From positions 1-42,737 of the forward strand of contig CAZKLS010000012.1 of NCBI GenBank assembly GCA_964553405.1: DNA of 42,737 bases. Reading direction: 5' to 3'. Every line of letters begins with the position of its first letter. The first letter of the stretch is position 1. The position numbers were made by a program, and so were the translations under genes. Below, in pieces: positions 24,778 to 32,918 of the stretch. The stretch is from DATIRA01 sp964553405 (GTDB lineage: Bacteria > Pseudomonadota > Gammaproteobacteria > Steroidobacterales > Steroidobacteraceae). The notes under the pieces are model-generated. The model was not told where the DNA came from. It worked only from the letters and a program-made list of their open reading frames with translations, and searched no databases.

Positions 24778-25890
24778 TCACTCCCGCTCCAGGACCGCCC
24801 GCTTCAGCGCAGCCACGACTTCGCGCTGAGTCTCCTCGCTCAGATAGGGATGCATAGGCAGGCTGATCACGCGCCTGGCAGCCGCTTCCGAATGCGGGAA
24901 GCTGCCCTCCCGCTGTCCGAGCGCCGCGTAGACCGGTTGCATGTGCAGCGGCTGCGGATAGTGCACCGCGGTCGGCACGCCCAGCGCCTTCATCCGCGCC
25001 TCGACGCCCTCCCGGTCGTCGACTTCGACCGTGTACTGCGCATAGACGCAGGTGTTGCCGTCCTCGACGACGGGCGTGCGGACCGCGTCGCCGATCTCGG
25101 TCCGGATCAGCTCCGTGTACCGGCTGCCGAGCCGGATCCGGGCCGCGACCTCGTCGTCGAACACGCGCATCTTCGCCAGCAGCACCGCGGCCTGGATCGA
25201 GTCCAGCCGCCCCGTGATGCCCAGCCTCGGATGGTGGTAGCGTCGGTCCTGGCCGTGGACGCGGATCTCGCGCATCAGCTGCGCGATCGCCGCGTCGTTG
25301 GTGAACAGCGCGCCCCCATCGCCGTAGCACCCGAGCGGCTTGGAGGGAAAGAACGATGTCGCCCCGATCAGCGACAAGGCACCCGAGCGCCGCCCCTTGT
25401 AGCTCGCACCGAAGCTCTGCGCGGCGTCCTCGATCACCGGCAGCTCGTGGGCGCAGGCGATCGCGTTGATCCGATCGAAGTCGGCGCACTGACCGTACAG
25501 CGACACCGGCATGATCGCCCGGGTGCGCGCGGTGATCGCCGCTTCCAGCCGCGCCGGGTCCAGGTTGTAGCTGCGCGGGTCCACGTCCACGAACACGGGG
25601 CGCGCGCCGATCAGCGAGATCATCTCGGCCGTCGCGAAGAACGTGAACGGCGCGGTGATGACCTCGTCGCCGGGCCGGATGTCGAGTGCGAGCAGCGCAA
25701 TCAGCAGCGCATCGGTACCGCTGGAGACGGCCACGCAGTGCTCGACCCCGAGGTAGCGGGCCAGCGTCTGCTCCAGCGCCAGTACCTCGGGCCCCATTAC
25801 GTACTGCCCGTGTTCCAGGACCCGGGCGATTCCGGCGTCTACGTCCGGCTTGATGCGCTGGTACTGCGTCTTGAGGTCGATGAAGTCCAT
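24778..25890 (-). CDS. DegT/DnrJ/EryC1/StrS-family sugar aminotransferase (WbpE-like)
   Basis: PLP enzyme that aminates a keto group of a UDP-linked sugar. 370 aa from the ATG at 25890 (MDFIDLKTQYQRIKPDVDAG). An in-frame extension to 26151 overlaps rnhA and is not protein-like. Motifs: GQYVMGPEVLALE (28-40), SSGTDALLIALLAL (56-69), PFTFFATAEMISLIGARPVF, VIEDAAQSFGASYKG with the PLP aspartate, and the cofactor lysine K184 in FFPSKPLGCYGDGGA. The pattern is closest to WbpE/WlbC, which make 3-amino-3-deoxy hexuronates. A TviB/WbpA-type dehydrogenase in the same window fits, but the WbpB, WbpD and WbpI partners are not seen here. It sits between rnhA and dnaQ, away from the main locus. Confidence 0.92.
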   Translation of the reverse strand: MDFIDLKTQYQRIKPDVDAGIARVLEHGQYVMGPEVLALEQTLARYLGVEHCVAVSSGTDALLIALLALDIRPGDEVITAPFTFFATAEMISLIGARPVFVDVDPRSYNLDPARLEAAITARTRAIMPVSLYGQCADFDRINAIACAHELPVIEDAAQSFGASYKGRRSGALSLIGATSFFPSKPLGCYGDGGALFTNDAAIAQLMREIRVHGQDRRYHHPRLGITGRLDSIQAAVLLAKMRVFDDEVAARIRLGSRYTELIRTEIGDAVRTPVVEDGNTCVYAQYTVEVDDREGVEARMKALGVPTAVHYPQPLHMQPVYAALGQREGSFPHSEAAARRVISLPMHPYLSEETQREVVAALKRAVLERE

Positions 25891-25943
25891 GTTGGTCAGG
25901 CTGCGGCCGGCGATGCGGTAGTTTAGCGGATAGCGACGGCTCG

Positions 25944-26387
25944 TCAGCCGCCCGCCAGCACTTCGTCCACGCCGCGATTCGCAAGCGCATCGGCCTGCTC
26001 GTTCCCGGCGTGCCCTGCGTGAGCCTTGACCCAGTGCCAGTTCACCTCGTGCCGGCCGATCTCCTGCTCGAGGCGTTGCCACAACTCGACGTTCTTGACC
26101 GGCTTGCGGTCGGCCGTCCGCCACCCGCGCGCCTTCCATTGCGGGAGCCATTCCCGGATACCGTTACGCAGGTACTGGGAATCCGTGTACAACTCCACGC
26201 GGCAACTGCGCTTCAAAGCCGCCAGCGCCTCGATCGCGGCGGTGAGCTCCATGCGATTGTTGGTCGTGTGGCGCTCCCCGCCCCAGAGCTCGCGACGATG
26301 CGCACCGGATACCAGCAGCGCGCCCCAGCCCCCCGGCCCGGGGTTCCCCCGACAGGCGCCGTCGGTGTAGATCTCGACCGACGTCAC
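25944..26387 (-). CDS. rnhA: Ribonuclease HI
   Basis: Cuts the RNA strand of RNA-DNA hybrids. 147 aa (E. coli 155). Start is a GTG at 26387-26385 (VTSVEIYTDGACRGNPGPGG). Its first bases overlap the TGA of the methyltransferase gene (GTGA), so the pair is coupled; an in-frame extension to 26447 lies inside that gene. Catalytic residues are present in TDGACRGNPG, RMELTAAIEAL, YTDSQYLRNGI and HAGHAGNEQADALA. The E. coli order yafS-rnhA next to dnaQ is kept apart from the inserted aminotransferase. Confidence 0.96.
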   Translation of the reverse strand: MTSVEIYTDGACRGNPGPGGWGALLVSGAHRRELWGGERHTTNNRMELTAAIEALAALKRSCRVELYTDSQYLRNGIREWLPQWKARGWRTADRKPVKNVELWQRLEQEIGRHEVNWHWVKAHAGHAGNEQADALANRGVDEVLAGG

Positions 26388-27109
26388 GCGGCGATCCTCG
26401 AGGTGGGCTCGGCGATGCCGCGGACCCGCGCCGGACGCGTCTGCCACACCGGCTTGAGCGGTGTCACCGCGCGCACCCGCTTGCGTGCCTTGAGCAGGTA
26501 GGCCCCGGCGAGCGGCGGGGCGAGACGCGGGCCGCGCGATTCGAGCCAGCTTCGCCCGCGTCCCGGCAGGCGCTTGGTCCAGGGCGGTGCGAACAGATAG
26601 CGCCGGACCTCCTCGACTTCCAGCCCGAGCAGCCCCAGCCAGTCACGGAGGCGGCTCTCGCTCAACAGGCGACCGAGCCCGGGCGGAAAGCGCCGCCGGC
26701 TCAGCAGGTGCCGCAGTCCCCACGGCCCGAGCGGATTGAAGGCGCAGATGAGTACGACGCCCTCGCCCACCAGCACCCGCTCCACCTCCCGCAGCACCTC
26801 GTGTGGCGCATCGGCGAACTCGAGCGTGTGGGGCAGCAGGACCGCTTCAACCGTGCCGGAGGCTACCGGCAGCGCGTGACAGGCCGCGCGGATCGCGGCC
26901 GGGCCTTCAGCGTCCGGCGCCAGCCAGCGGCGGTGCTGGGTGCGCGCCGCAGCGGTCAGCGTCGCGGCCTCCCCCCAACGGCCCACCTGCAGCAGTTCGA
27001 AGCCGACCACGTCGGACAGGGACTCCTGCAGCACGCGCGCCTCGACGTCGAGCACCGAGAGGCCCAGCGGGGACCCAAGCCAGTCTGCGATCGAGTCGGT
27101 AGCCTGCAT
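26384..27109 (-). CDS. YafS-like class I SAM-dependent methyltransferase
   Basis: 241 aa from the ATG at 27109 (MQATDSIADWLGSPLGLSVL). In-frame starts at 27163 and 27277 would run into the divergent promoter region or across gloB and are less likely. The fold can be followed through FELLQVGRWGEAATL (degenerate SAM loop, glycine-poor), the LPHTLEFADAPHEVLREVER motif typical of methyltransferase type 11, and ICAFNPLGPWGLRHLL, a stretch shared with the YafS group. The substrate of this group is unknown to me. Position between gloB (divergent) and rnhA (coupled) matches E. coli yafS. The weak motif I may mean atypical SAM binding. Confidence 0.8.
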   Translation of the reverse strand: MQATDSIADWLGSPLGLSVLDVEARVLQESLSDVVGFELLQVGRWGEAATLTAAARTQHRRWLAPDAEGPAAIRAACHALPVASGTVEAVLLPHTLEFADAPHEVLREVERVLVGEGVVLICAFNPLGPWGLRHLLSRRRFPPGLGRLLSESRLRDWLGLLGLEVEEVRRYLFAPPWTKRLPGRGRSWLESRGPRLAPPLAGAYLLKARKRVRAVTPLKPVWQTRPARVRGIAEPTSRIAA

Positions 27110-27239
27110 GGTCGGCAAGGATAGCCGCAGCGGCCGCGGGTGCGTTCGAAAAACATGCGACATATTGTGGAATTTTGCCGCGCGAGAGGGTGTAATACGG
27201 CGGCAACGAGCCGCGGCCGGATGCGCGCCAGGAGCGCTG
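27110..27239. promoter_or_regulatory. Divergent promoter region between the yafS-like gene and gloB
   Basis: A 130-base gap between divergent genes, with an A+T-richer core (27150-27200) in otherwise G+C-rich DNA. A TGTAAT at 27191-27196 on the plus strand matches the -10 consensus at 5 of 6 bases but has no matching -35, so the exact promoters are not resolved. Confidence 0.4.
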
Positions 27240-28016
27240 ATGATCGACGTGACCCCGGTCAGGGCGTTTTCAGACAACTACATCTGGCTGATTCGCGGCC
27301 CCCGGGACCCGTCGCTGGCCGTCGTTGTCGATCCGGGGGACGCGGGACCGGTCAATGAAGCACTCGAACGCCAGGGGCTCGAACTGCACTCGATCCTCGT
27401 CACGCATCATCACCCCGACCACGTCGGCGGCCTCAGGCAACTCTCCGTTCAGCACGGCGCGCGCACCTATGGGCCGGCTCGCGAGCGTCTGCCCGTGGAG
27501 GCCTGCGGGCTCGAGGACGGGGCGAGCGTCGACATCGAACCGCTCGGCCTGCATTTCTCCGTGATGGCCGTGCCGGGACATACGATTGGACATATCGCCT
27601 ACAGCGGGCACGGCGCGCTCTTCTGCGGGGACACGCTCTTCAGCGCGGGTTGCGGCCGCCTGTTCGAGGGCACCCCGGGCCAGATGCTCGCGTCACTGGA
27701 CCGGATCGCCGCGCTGCCCGACGAGACGCTGGTGTTCTGCGCCCACGAATACACGCTGGCCAACCTTCGTTTTGCCGCCGCGGTCGAGCCGCGGAACCCG
27801 GACGTCAGGCAGCGCCTCGCGGAAGTCGAGGAACTTCGCGCCAGGGATGTGACGACGTTACCTGCACGGCTCGGCACGGAGCGTAGTATCAACCCGTTCC
27901 TGCGCTGCCGTGAGCCGGCGGTCCGCGCAGCGGCCGAGGCGCATGCGGGCAGGCCGCTGCCGGAGGCAGAGGAAGTGTTCGGTGTCATCAGGGCCTGGAA
28001 AGACGGGTTCCGCTGA
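27240..28016 (+). CDS. gloB: Hydroxyacylglutathione hydrolase (glyoxalase II)
   Basis: Hydrolyses S-lactoylglutathione to lactate and glutathione, the second step of methylglyoxal detoxification. 258 aa (E. coli 251). Start ATG at 27240 has AGGAG at 27230-27234. Metallo-beta-lactamase fold with the metal ligands in THHHPDHVGG (55-64), the next histidine in VPGHTIGHIAY, the bridging aspartate in FCGDTLFSAGCGR, and H in FCAHEYTLANLRFA. The C-terminal glutathione-binding helix region (SINPFLRC) marks it as true glyoxalase II rather than a general hydrolase. An upstream in-frame extension lies antisense to the yafS-like gene and is not real. mltD starts two bases after its stop codon. Confidence 0.96.
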   Translation: MIDVTPVRAFSDNYIWLIRGPRDPSLAVVVDPGDAGPVNEALERQGLELHSILVTHHHPDHVGGLRQLSVQHGARTYGPARERLPVEACGLEDGASVDIEPLGLHFSVMAVPGHTIGHIAYSGHGALFCGDTLFSAGCGRLFEGTPGQMLASLDRIAALPDETLVFCAHEYTLANLRFAAAVEPRNPDVRQRLAEVEELRARDVTTLPARLGTERSINPFLRCREPAVRAAAEAHAGRPLPEAEEVFGVIRAWKDGFR

Positions 28017-28017
28017 G

Positions 28018-29643
28018 ATGTTGCGCAAGACCTGGCAACTGCTCCTGCTCGGTTCTCTGGCGGTGTTCGCCGCCGGCTGCAGCACGACGCCCTCGGATCC
28101 CGAGTACTCGAGCCTGCCCCCGGCCCCTCAGCATCCGCGCCGTGACCGGCCATCCGAGGCGGAAGGGTGGGTGACGCCGCCGTACACGACCGACGAGCGG
28201 CAGCCGACGACCGAGTACCCGGACCTTCTGAACCGAATCAGGTCAGGTTACGCGCTGCCGGACGTCCGCCATCACGCGGTGGACCGCGAACTGGAGAACT
28301 ACCGTTCCCGGCCGGATTACCTGGACCGGATTTTCCGTCGCGGCAGCCGCTACCTGTATTACATCGTCACCGAAATCGAAAAGCGGGGCATGCCGCTCGA
28401 GCTGGCCCTGCTGCCGGTCGTCGAAAGCGCGTTCAACCCGGTCGCTTATTCGCGCAGCCGCGCGTCTGGCCTCTGGCAGTTCATCCCGAGCACCGGCAAG
28501 CACTACGGTCTGGAGCAGAACTGGTGGATCGACGAGCGGCGCGACGTGATCAAAGCCACCAACGCGGCGCTCGACTACCTGCAGTACCTGCATCGGTATT
28601 TCGACGGCGACTGGTTCCTGGCGATCGCCGCCTACAACGGCGGAGAAGGCACGGTCAGCCGTGCCGTGAAGTCCAACCGCTCGGCGGGCAAGCCGGCTGA
28701 TTTCTTCAGCCTGAAGCTCAGGGCCGAGACCCGGGACTACGTGCCCAAGCTGCTTGCGATCAGCCGTCTCGTGGGCAATCCGCAGGCCTACGGACTCAGC
28801 TTCCTCCCCATCCCGAATCAACCCTATTTCACGATCGTGGATCCGGGCCGGCAGGTGCATGTCGGCGAGGCGGCCGAGCTCGCCGGCATCACCCGGGACG
28901 ACATCTTCGCGCTCAACCCGGCTTTCAACCGGATGGTGACGCCGCCGGACGGCCCTCATCGCTTGCTGCTGCCGGTCGGCACTGCGGAAACTTTCACGCA
29001 GGCCCTTGCAAGCGGTCGAGCGAGCGACAGTGTCGCGCTGGCAGCGATCGCGCCCCCGCCGACGGTCTATCACAAGGTCCGGCGCGGCGAGAGCCTGAGC
29101 TCCATCGCGCGGCGGCACGGCGTGTCGGTGCAGTCGATCAAGGAAGCGAACCGCTTGCGCGGCAGCATGATTCACGCGGGCGACCGCCTGGTCATCCCGA
29201 CGAGCCAGGCCCCGGCGACGATCATCGCCGCGAATGTCGAGGCTCGCCCGCAGGCTGCGGAACAGTCGCCGAGCCGGCCGGCGCCCGAGGCACCGAAAGT
29301 GCACACCGTTCGCAAGGGTGACACGCTCTGGGGCATCGCGCGACAGTACGGCGTCAGCGTACCGGAACTCGGCGCCGCGAACGGCCTCTCCGCGAACAGC
29401 ACGATCAACGTTGGCCGCAAGCTCCAGATCCCGGGCGGCGGCTCTTCCGCGCCGTCTGCGCCGGAAGCGACCCGCATGACCTACAAGGTGCGACGCGGCG
29501 ACACGCTCTCGGCAATCGCGGACCAGTTCAACGTCTCGGTGAAGCAGCTGATGGCCTGGAACAGCATGCGCCGCGCCAACTCGCTGCGGGCGGGCCAGCG
29601 GATCGTCATCTACGTGGATCCGAGCCGCGTAAACGGCGGATAG
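28018..29643 (+). CDS. mltD: Membrane-bound lytic murein transglycosylase D with three LysM domains
   Basis: Cleaves peptidoglycan glycan strands to 1,6-anhydro ends; a periplasmic lipoprotein. 541 aa. The start MLRKTWQLLLLGSLAVFAAG is a lipoprotein signal with the lipobox cysteine at 21. The SLT/GH23 domain (about 110-260) has PVVESAFNPVAYSRSRASGL with the catalytic glutamate, GLWQFIPSTGKHYGL, and AIAAYNGGEGTVSRAV. Three LysM repeats follow near residues 345-390 (HKVRRGESLSSIARRHGVSV), 430-475 (HTVRKGDTLWGIARQYGVSV) and 490-535 (YKVRRGDTLSAIADQFNVSV). E. coli MltD has two LysM domains, so one is extra here. The gloB-mltD pairing is conserved; fabI follows after four bases. Confidence 0.95.
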   Translation: MLRKTWQLLLLGSLAVFAAGCSTTPSDPEYSSLPPAPQHPRRDRPSEAEGWVTPPYTTDERQPTTEYPDLLNRIRSGYALPDVRHHAVDRELENYRSRPDYLDRIFRRGSRYLYYIVTEIEKRGMPLELALLPVVESAFNPVAYSRSRASGLWQFIPSTGKHYGLEQNWWIDERRDVIKATNAALDYLQYLHRYFDGDWFLAIAAYNGGEGTVSRAVKSNRSAGKPADFFSLKLRAETRDYVPKLLAISRLVGNPQAYGLSFLPIPNQPYFTIVDPGRQVHVGEAAELAGITRDDIFALNPAFNRMVTPPDGPHRLLLPVGTAETFTQALASGRASDSVALAAIAPPPTVYHKVRRGESLSSIARRHGVSVQSIKEANRLRGSMIHAGDRLVIPTSQAPATIIAANVEARPQAAEQSPSRPAPEAPKVHTVRKGDTLWGIARQYGVSVPELGAANGLSANSTINVGRKLQIPGGGSSAPSAPEATRMTYKVRRGDTLSAIADQFNVSVKQLMAWNSMRRANSLRAGQRIVIYVDPSRVNGG

Positions 29644-29647
29644 GCCA

Positions 29648-30463
29648 GTGGGATTCCTCGCCGGAAAACGCGCGCTGATCGTCGGTCTTGCGACCGAGCG
29701 TTCGATTGCGCACGGCATCGCCGGCGCGATGCGCCGCGAAGGTGCAGAGCTCGCGTTCACATACCAGAACGACCGGCTGAAGGACCGCGTCATCGGGCTC
29801 GCCGAAGGCTTCGGATCGCGGCTGACGATGCCGCTGGACGTCGCGAGTGACGCGGAGATCGAGGCGACGTTCGCGCGGCTGGCGGATGCCTGGGACGGTC
29901 TCGACATCATCGTTCACTCGGTCGCCTTTGCGCCGCGTGAGCAACTCGCCGGCGGTTACCTCGAGAGCCTGACCCGCGAGGGCTTCCTGGTCGCACACGA
30001 TATCTCGAGCTACAGCCTCGCAGCGCTCGCGAAGGCGGGGCGACCGCTGATGCAGGGCCGGGCCGGGGCGTTACTGACGCTCTCGTATCTCGGCGCAGTC
30101 CGCTCGATACCGAGCTACAACGTGATGGGCGTGGCCAAGGCGAGCCTGGAGGCCAACGTACGGTTCCTGGCGGCCGACCTCGGTCCGGAGGGGATTCGCG
30201 TCAACGCGATCTCGGCCGGCCCGATCAAGACGCTCGCTGCCGCGGGGATCAGCGGTTTCCGTCGCATGCTTTCGAGCGTAGCGGCAGTCACGCCGCTGCG
30301 CCGCAACGTGACGACGGACGAAGTCGGCAACGCCGCCGCGTTCCTCTGCTCGGACCTCGCCTCGGGCATCACCGGTGAAGTGCTGTACGTGGACGCAGGC
30401 TACAGCCACGTCGGCATGGCGTTCGCGGACGAACTCACTCCCAGATCTTCGGGTTCGTCTTGA
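29648..30463 (+). CDS. fabI: Enoyl-[acyl-carrier-protein] reductase (NADH)
   Basis: Reduces the enoyl-ACP double bond, the last step of each fatty-acid elongation round. 271 aa, GTG start at 29648. Motifs: IVGLATERSIAHGIA (NADH loop), catalytic Y147 and Y157 with K164 in SYNVMGVAKASLEANVRFLA, NAISAGPIKTLAAAGI, and AAFLCSDLASGITGEV. At the place of E. coli Gly93, a residue known for triclosan sensitivity (SIGFAP), this protein has alanine (SVAFAP). The C-terminal tail is slightly longer than in E. coli and its last 29 bases overlap the end of convergent ppiD. fabI beside ppiD is also the arrangement in Pseudomonas. Confidence 0.96.
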   Translation: MGFLAGKRALIVGLATERSIAHGIAGAMRREGAELAFTYQNDRLKDRVIGLAEGFGSRLTMPLDVASDAEIEATFARLADAWDGLDIIVHSVAFAPREQLAGGYLESLTREGFLVAHDISSYSLAALAKAGRPLMQGRAGALLTLSYLGAVRSIPSYNVMGVAKASLEANVRFLAADLGPEGIRVNAISAGPIKTLAAAGISGFRRMLSSVAAVTPLRRNVTTDEVGNAAAFLCSDLASGITGEVLYVDAGYSHVGMAFADELTPRSSGSS

Positions 30464-32330
30464 TCTCGGCCGTCCGCTCGAGCTCGGCGAGGTAGGCGTC
30501 GAACTCCGACGCTGCCGCGACGGCGCCGGCCCGACGTGCCCGCTCGCCCACCATCGCCAGCTGCTCCGGCGCATCGAGCGACCCCGCCCGTACGCCGTAG
30601 ACGGCGAACACTGCGACGTCGTCGCTGGCCAGCCTGGCGATACCGACGCTTCGAGCACTGTCCCCGGGCCTCGGCGCGGCGAAGATTCCTGACACCAGTT
30701 CGGGCGGGAGCGCGGCCGTGCGCCGGACGCTGGCCCGACCGTTGGCCGCGAGGCCGAGTGACTCGGCGACCTGCGCGAGCGTCTCACCGTTCTCGAGCCG
30801 CGCCACGAGCGCACGTCCCTCGGTTTCGGCAGCCTCGAGCGCCGCCTGCAGGCCGAGCTCGGCCTCGATCGCCTCGCGTACGCTGTCCAGCGACCGCTGC
30901 TCCGGCAGCTGGTGATCCGTCACGCGCAGCACGACCACCCGGTCGTCGCCCAGGCTGAGCGCCGGGCTGTTCTGCCGGTCATCGAGCACGTCCCTGCTGA
31001 ACGCGGCCTCGATGACCTTGCGCTCCGGCCCGAACGGCCCGCCGCCGCTGCGAGTGAAACGCTCGACCGTGCCGAGCTGCAGACCGGTCTTCTGCGCCAC
31101 GGTCTCGAGTTCCGTCAGCGCCGAGAAAGCCTCGTCGGCGAGCTCCTGCGATCTCTCGTAGAAGATCGCCTGCGCACGGTCGTTGCGAAAATCTGTCTCC
31201 AGCTCGTCTCGGACTTCGTCGAAGCTGCGCTGGTGGGCCTCCTCCACCTCGTCGAGCCGGATCAGGTGGTATCCGAACTGTGTCTTGACGGGCCCGCGCA
31301 ACTCGCCGGGCTTCAGCGACGGGTCGAACAGAGCCTCGGCGAAGGCCGTAACGTAGGATTCGCGGGTCGCCCAGCCGAGATCGCCGCCCTGCTCCTTCGA
31401 ACCCGGATCGTCGGAATTCTCGCGCGCCAGCTCGGCGAAGTCGGCGCCCTGCTGCAATTGCCCGAGAAGTTCGTCGGCGCGGGCGCGGGCTGCCGCGTCG
31501 TCGTCGCCCGACTCGAGCAGGATGTGGCTGGCCCGCCGGCGCTCGGGCGCGAAATACCGCTCGCGGGCAACCTGCTCGTAGTATTCCCTCAGTTCCTGCT
31601 CGGTCACCGCCACCCCGGCCGCGACGTCGGCGAGGCGCAGCTCGAGATACTGGAGCGCGACCGTCTCATCGGTCATGAACTCCGCCTTGTGCTCCTCGTA
31701 GTAGCTGGCAATGCGCTCCGGCGGCACCGTTACCGCCGCCGCGTACCGGCTGGCCGGCAGCAGCAGGAAATCCGCTTCGCGGCTCTCGTCCTCCAGCGCC
31801 ACCCGCCGGTTGAGCTCCGACGGAGTCACGAACGAGGAGATCAGGATGCCGTTGCGCAGCTGTGACAACTCGAGATCACGCCTGAACTCGTCCTCGAATT
31901 CCGCCTCGCTGCGACCCTGCTGCTGGAGCAGCGCGGCATACCGGTCGCGGGAGAACTGCCCGTCCACCTGCAACGCCGGGATCTCCTGCAAGGCGCGAGC
32001 GAGCTGGTCGTCGCTGACGCGGTAGCCCAGTTCGGCGGCGTGCTGCAGCAGCACTTCGCGACGGATGAACTGCTCTAGCAGGAGCTGCTGCTCGGTCTCG
32101 ACGAGCTCCGCCGGAAGCTCGTCCCGGGTCGTCCGCTGCAGCTCGGAGAGCCGGTTCTGCCAGGCGCGACGCACCAGCGGAACGGGGATGCTCTCGCCAT
32201 TGACCTGGGCGGCCGAGGTGTTGCCTGAGTCCTCGAACTGGATGCCCCAGAAGATGAAGACGATTGCGATGACGCCGATGAACACTCCGGCGACCCACCC
32301 CGTGATCTTGTCGCGAATCTTCTGCAGCAT
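30435..32330 (-). CDS. ppiD: Periplasmic chaperone/peptidyl-prolyl isomerase PpiD (SurA-N and parvulin domains)
   Basis: Membrane-anchored chaperone that binds proteins leaving the Sec translocon. 631 aa, close to E. coli PpiD (623). One N-terminal membrane helix (ITGWVAGVFIGVIAIVFIFW), then a SurA-like helical region with QVNGESIPVPLVRRAWQNRL, and a parvulin domain (about 260-360) with RRASHILLESGDDD, GADFAELARENSDDPGSKEQ, GGDLGWATRE and TQFGYHLIRLDEV. The ATG at 32330 leaves a 120-base gap to tRNA-Asp, holding a terminator. The last 29 bases overlap convergent fabI. The order lon-hupB-ppiD is conserved across gammaproteobacteria. Confidence 0.95.
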   Translation of the reverse strand: MLQKIRDKITGWVAGVFIGVIAIVFIFWGIQFEDSGNTSAAQVNGESIPVPLVRRAWQNRLSELQRTTRDELPAELVETEQQLLLEQFIRREVLLQHAAELGYRVSDDQLARALQEIPALQVDGQFSRDRYAALLQQQGRSEAEFEDEFRRDLELSQLRNGILISSFVTPSELNRRVALEDESREADFLLLPASRYAAAVTVPPERIASYYEEHKAEFMTDETVALQYLELRLADVAAGVAVTEQELREYYEQVARERYFAPERRRASHILLESGDDDAAARARADELLGQLQQGADFAELARENSDDPGSKEQGGDLGWATRESYVTAFAEALFDPSLKPGELRGPVKTQFGYHLIRLDEVEEAHQRSFDEVRDELETDFRNDRAQAIFYERSQELADEAFSALTELETVAQKTGLQLGTVERFTRSGGGPFGPERKVIEAAFSRDVLDDRQNSPALSLGDDRVVVLRVTDHQLPEQRSLDSVREAIEAELGLQAALEAAETEGRALVARLENGETLAQVAESLGLAANGRASVRRTAALPPELVSGIFAAPRPGDSARSVGIARLASDDVAVFAVYGVRAGSLDAPEQLAMVGERARRAGAVAAASEFDAYLAELERTAEIKTNPKIWE

Positions 32331-32407
32331 GATTTGACGGTTCGAGAAATGCGGATTGCGGATAGTAGGACGCTGTCTCCAGCGCCGCCACCAATGCGGC
32401 CTGCAGG

Positions 32408-32434
32408 AAACAGAAAGCCCGCATCAGCGGGCCT
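32408..32434 (-). terminator. Rho-independent terminator after tRNA-Asp
   Basis: A GCCCGC-TGAT-GCGGGC hairpin (32417-32432) on the minus strand, followed by TTTCTGTTT, lies 18 bases after the tRNA-Asp CCA end. It should end the hupB/tRNA-Val/tRNA-Asp unit before ppiD. Confidence 0.75.
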
Positions 32435-32450
32435 TCCTCGATCCAGAAAG

Positions 32451-32527
32451 TGGCGGAGTGGACGGGACTCGAACCCGCGACCCCCGGCGTGACAGGCCGG
32501 TATTCTAACCGACTGAACTACCACTCC
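32451..32527 (-). tRNA. tRNA-Asp (anticodon GTC)
   Basis: 77 bases including encoded CCA. Acceptor arm GGAGTGG/CCACTCC, D-arm TAGTTCAGTCGGTTAGAA, anticodon loop CTGTCAC with GTC, T-loop GGTTCGAGTCC. The sequence is close to E. coli tRNA-Asp. It lies six bases after tRNA-Val, and both probably come from one transcript. Confidence 0.97.
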
Positions 32528-32533
32528 GCGCTC

Positions 32534-32609
32534 TGGTGGGTGCTGAGGGGATCGAACCCCCGACCTTCGCCTTGTAAGGGCGACGCTCTCCCAGCTGAGC
32601 TAAGCACCC
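32534..32609 (-). tRNA. tRNA-Val (anticodon TAC)
   Basis: 76 bases including CCA. Acceptor GGGTGCT/AGCACCC, D-arm TAGCTCAGCTGGGAGAG, anticodon loop CTTACAA with TAC, T-loop GGTTCGATCCC. It follows hupB by 17 bases, with no terminator or evident promoter between. Confidence 0.97.
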
Positions 32610-32626
32610 TGCCTCCTGGGAGCAGG

Positions 32627-32899
32627 TTAGTTTACGGCATCCTTCAGGGCCTTGCCAGCCTTGAACGCCGGGCTCCGGCTGGCGGCGATCGTGATCACCT
32701 CGCCGGTCCGCGGATTGCGCCCCTGACGGGCGGCGCGGTCGCGGGTTTCGAACGTGCCGAAGCCGGCCAGGCCGATCGAATCGCCCCGCCGCAGGGCCTC
32801 GGTGATCGTGCCCAGCACGGCCTCGACGGCCCGCGCCGCATCGGACTTCGCCAGCCCGGTCCGCTCAGACACGGCCTCGATCAAATCATGCTTGTTCAT
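32627..32899 (-). CDS. hupB: DNA-binding protein HU, beta-type
   Basis: Small nucleoid protein that bends and compacts DNA as a dimer. 90 aa, the standard length. MNKHDLIEAVSERTGLAKSD, then GFGTFETRDRAARQGRNPRT, the family signature leading into the DNA-gripping arm (RNPRTGEVITIAAS), and PAFKAGKALKDAVN at the end. The ATG is 19 bases after lon, with AGGAAA about ten bases upstream of it. lon-hupB adjacency is conserved. Unlike E. coli, two tRNA genes follow directly before ppiD. Confidence 0.97.
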   Translation of the reverse strand: MNKHDLIEAVSERTGLAKSDAARAVEAVLGTITEALRRGDSIGLAGFGTFETRDRAARQGRNPRTGEVITIAASRSPAFKAGKALKDAVN

Positions 32900-32918
32900 A
32901 GAGGTTTCCTAGATGATG

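Noticed and set aside
25891..26151. N-terminal extension of the aminotransferase to 26151
   Set aside because: Overlaps rnhA in another frame; the family's conserved start MDFIDLKTQY is at 25890.
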